A stretch of 13,393 bases of DNA from the NCBI GenBank assembly GCA_964633825.1, contig CAZWHE010000115.1, positions 1-13,393 on the forward strand, given 5' to 3'. The number at the start of each line of letters is the position of its first letter. Within the stretch, counting starts at the first letter, position 1. The notes beneath the pieces were generated by a model, which saw only the letters and a program-made list of their open reading frames with translations, had not been told where the DNA came from and searched no databases. This document shows, piece by piece, positions 13,205 to 13,393 of this stretch. This DNA is from CAZWHE01 sp964633825. GTDB taxonomy: Bacteria; Planctomycetota; B15-G4; CAYZWU01. The position numbers were made by a program, and so were the translations under genes.

Positions 13205-13393
13205 TCATCCATAGCTGACCGTGATCGGCGTGCCGCTGGACTCGATCTTCGCACCCCCGTTAAAAACGGGGTTGATGTCCGTTCCCTGGTTGAGGTAGAG
13301 CCAGATGTAGCCGTAGCCGAACTGGCCCACGACGAGGTCCTTCATTCCGTCGTTGTTCCAGTCGACGACGCAGGGGGTGGAGTGCCTGTCCAC
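13205..13393 (-). CDS. Upstream fragment of the same FG-GAP/VCBS repeat protein, cut by window edge and by TGA
   Basis: Sixty-two codons of the same reading frame as 12185-13180, open to the right edge and closed by TGA at 13207-13205. It holds one full repeat (STPCVVDWNNDGMKDLVVG ... YLNQGTDINPVFNGG) closely similar to those downstream. The repeat itself is complete at ITVSYG; the TGA and the next three codons (C-I-G) are extra relative to the repeat length, after which STPRVVDWDNDG resumes in frame. The true start of the gene lies outside the window. Confidence 0.7.
   Translation of the reverse strand: MDRHSTPCVVDWNNDGMKDLVVGQFGYGYIWLYLNQGTDINPVFNGGAKIESSGTPITVSYG

Noticed and set aside
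13205..13207. TGA read as selenocysteine or glycine.
   Set aside because: Other genes here end in TGA (for example kbl and the transglutaminase), no SECIS-like element was identified, and the codon is in a non-catalytic repeat boundary.
1..13393. CRISPR array, tRNA, rRNA or integrase attachment site.
   Set aside because: No short evenly spaced direct repeats, cloverleaf-like sequence or recombinase gene was seen in the intergenic regions, all of which are under 300 nt.

Overview
The window is a GC-rich stretch (roughly 60% by eye) of a Gram-negative-type bacterial chromosome. It carries eleven protein-coding units on both strands and no rRNA, tRNA, CRISPR array or recognisable transposase gene. 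Good Shine-Dalgarno sites, sigma70-like promoters and several signal peptides (Sec, lipoprotein, Tat) show a bacterium with an active export system. The mix of a secreted parallel beta-helix protein, an FG-GAP/VCBS repeat protein with a 'LLGTKSGTEPG...LPLNNDV' C-terminal domain, and secreted hydrolases is reminiscent of Planctomycetota or other deep-branching environmental lineages. That placement is a guess from protein style, not a demonstrated one.

Layout: (1) 1-1794, minus strand, a large secreted right-handed beta-helix protein cut by the left edge. (2) 1947-3416, plus strand and divergent from it, a lipoprotein-like transglutaminase/protease-fold protein. (3) 3590-4907, minus strand, a two-gene operon with an 8-nt overlap: thymidine kinase (tdk), then a peptide deformylase homologue that unexpectedly carries a Tat plus lipobox signal. 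(4) 5148-6386, plus strand, glycine C-acetyltransferase (kbl) with a clear promoter and Shine-Dalgarno. (5) 6495-6872, minus strand, a small DUF4870 membrane protein with its own promoter. (6) 7084-7968, plus strand, a DUF89-family metal-dependent phosphatase starting at TTG. (7) 8020-12032, minus strand, a run of three genes: M42 aminopeptidase, then a membrane glycosyltransferase with a TPR tail (1-nt overlap of reading frames), then a secreted C45-type Ntn acyltransferase/hydrolase. (8) 12185-13393, minus strand, an FG-GAP/VCBS repeat protein interrupted by one in-frame TGA and cut by the right edge.

Between the genes there are several DNA palindromes. Two elements, at 3416-3616 and 12042-12131, have inverted ends that share the core GGGGGACACAATACG, so this is a dispersed palindromic repeat family (REP/MITE-like). 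One end of the first copy encodes the last eight residues and the stop of the deformylase gene and also abuts the transglutaminase stop. A separate hairpin with 35-nt arms fills the gap between kbl and the DUF4870 gene.

The genes look like mostly unrelated housekeeping and secreted functions rather than one pathway. The best candidate for something undescribed is the exported deformylase coupled to thymidine kinase. The palindromic repeat family that rewrites a gene end is next.
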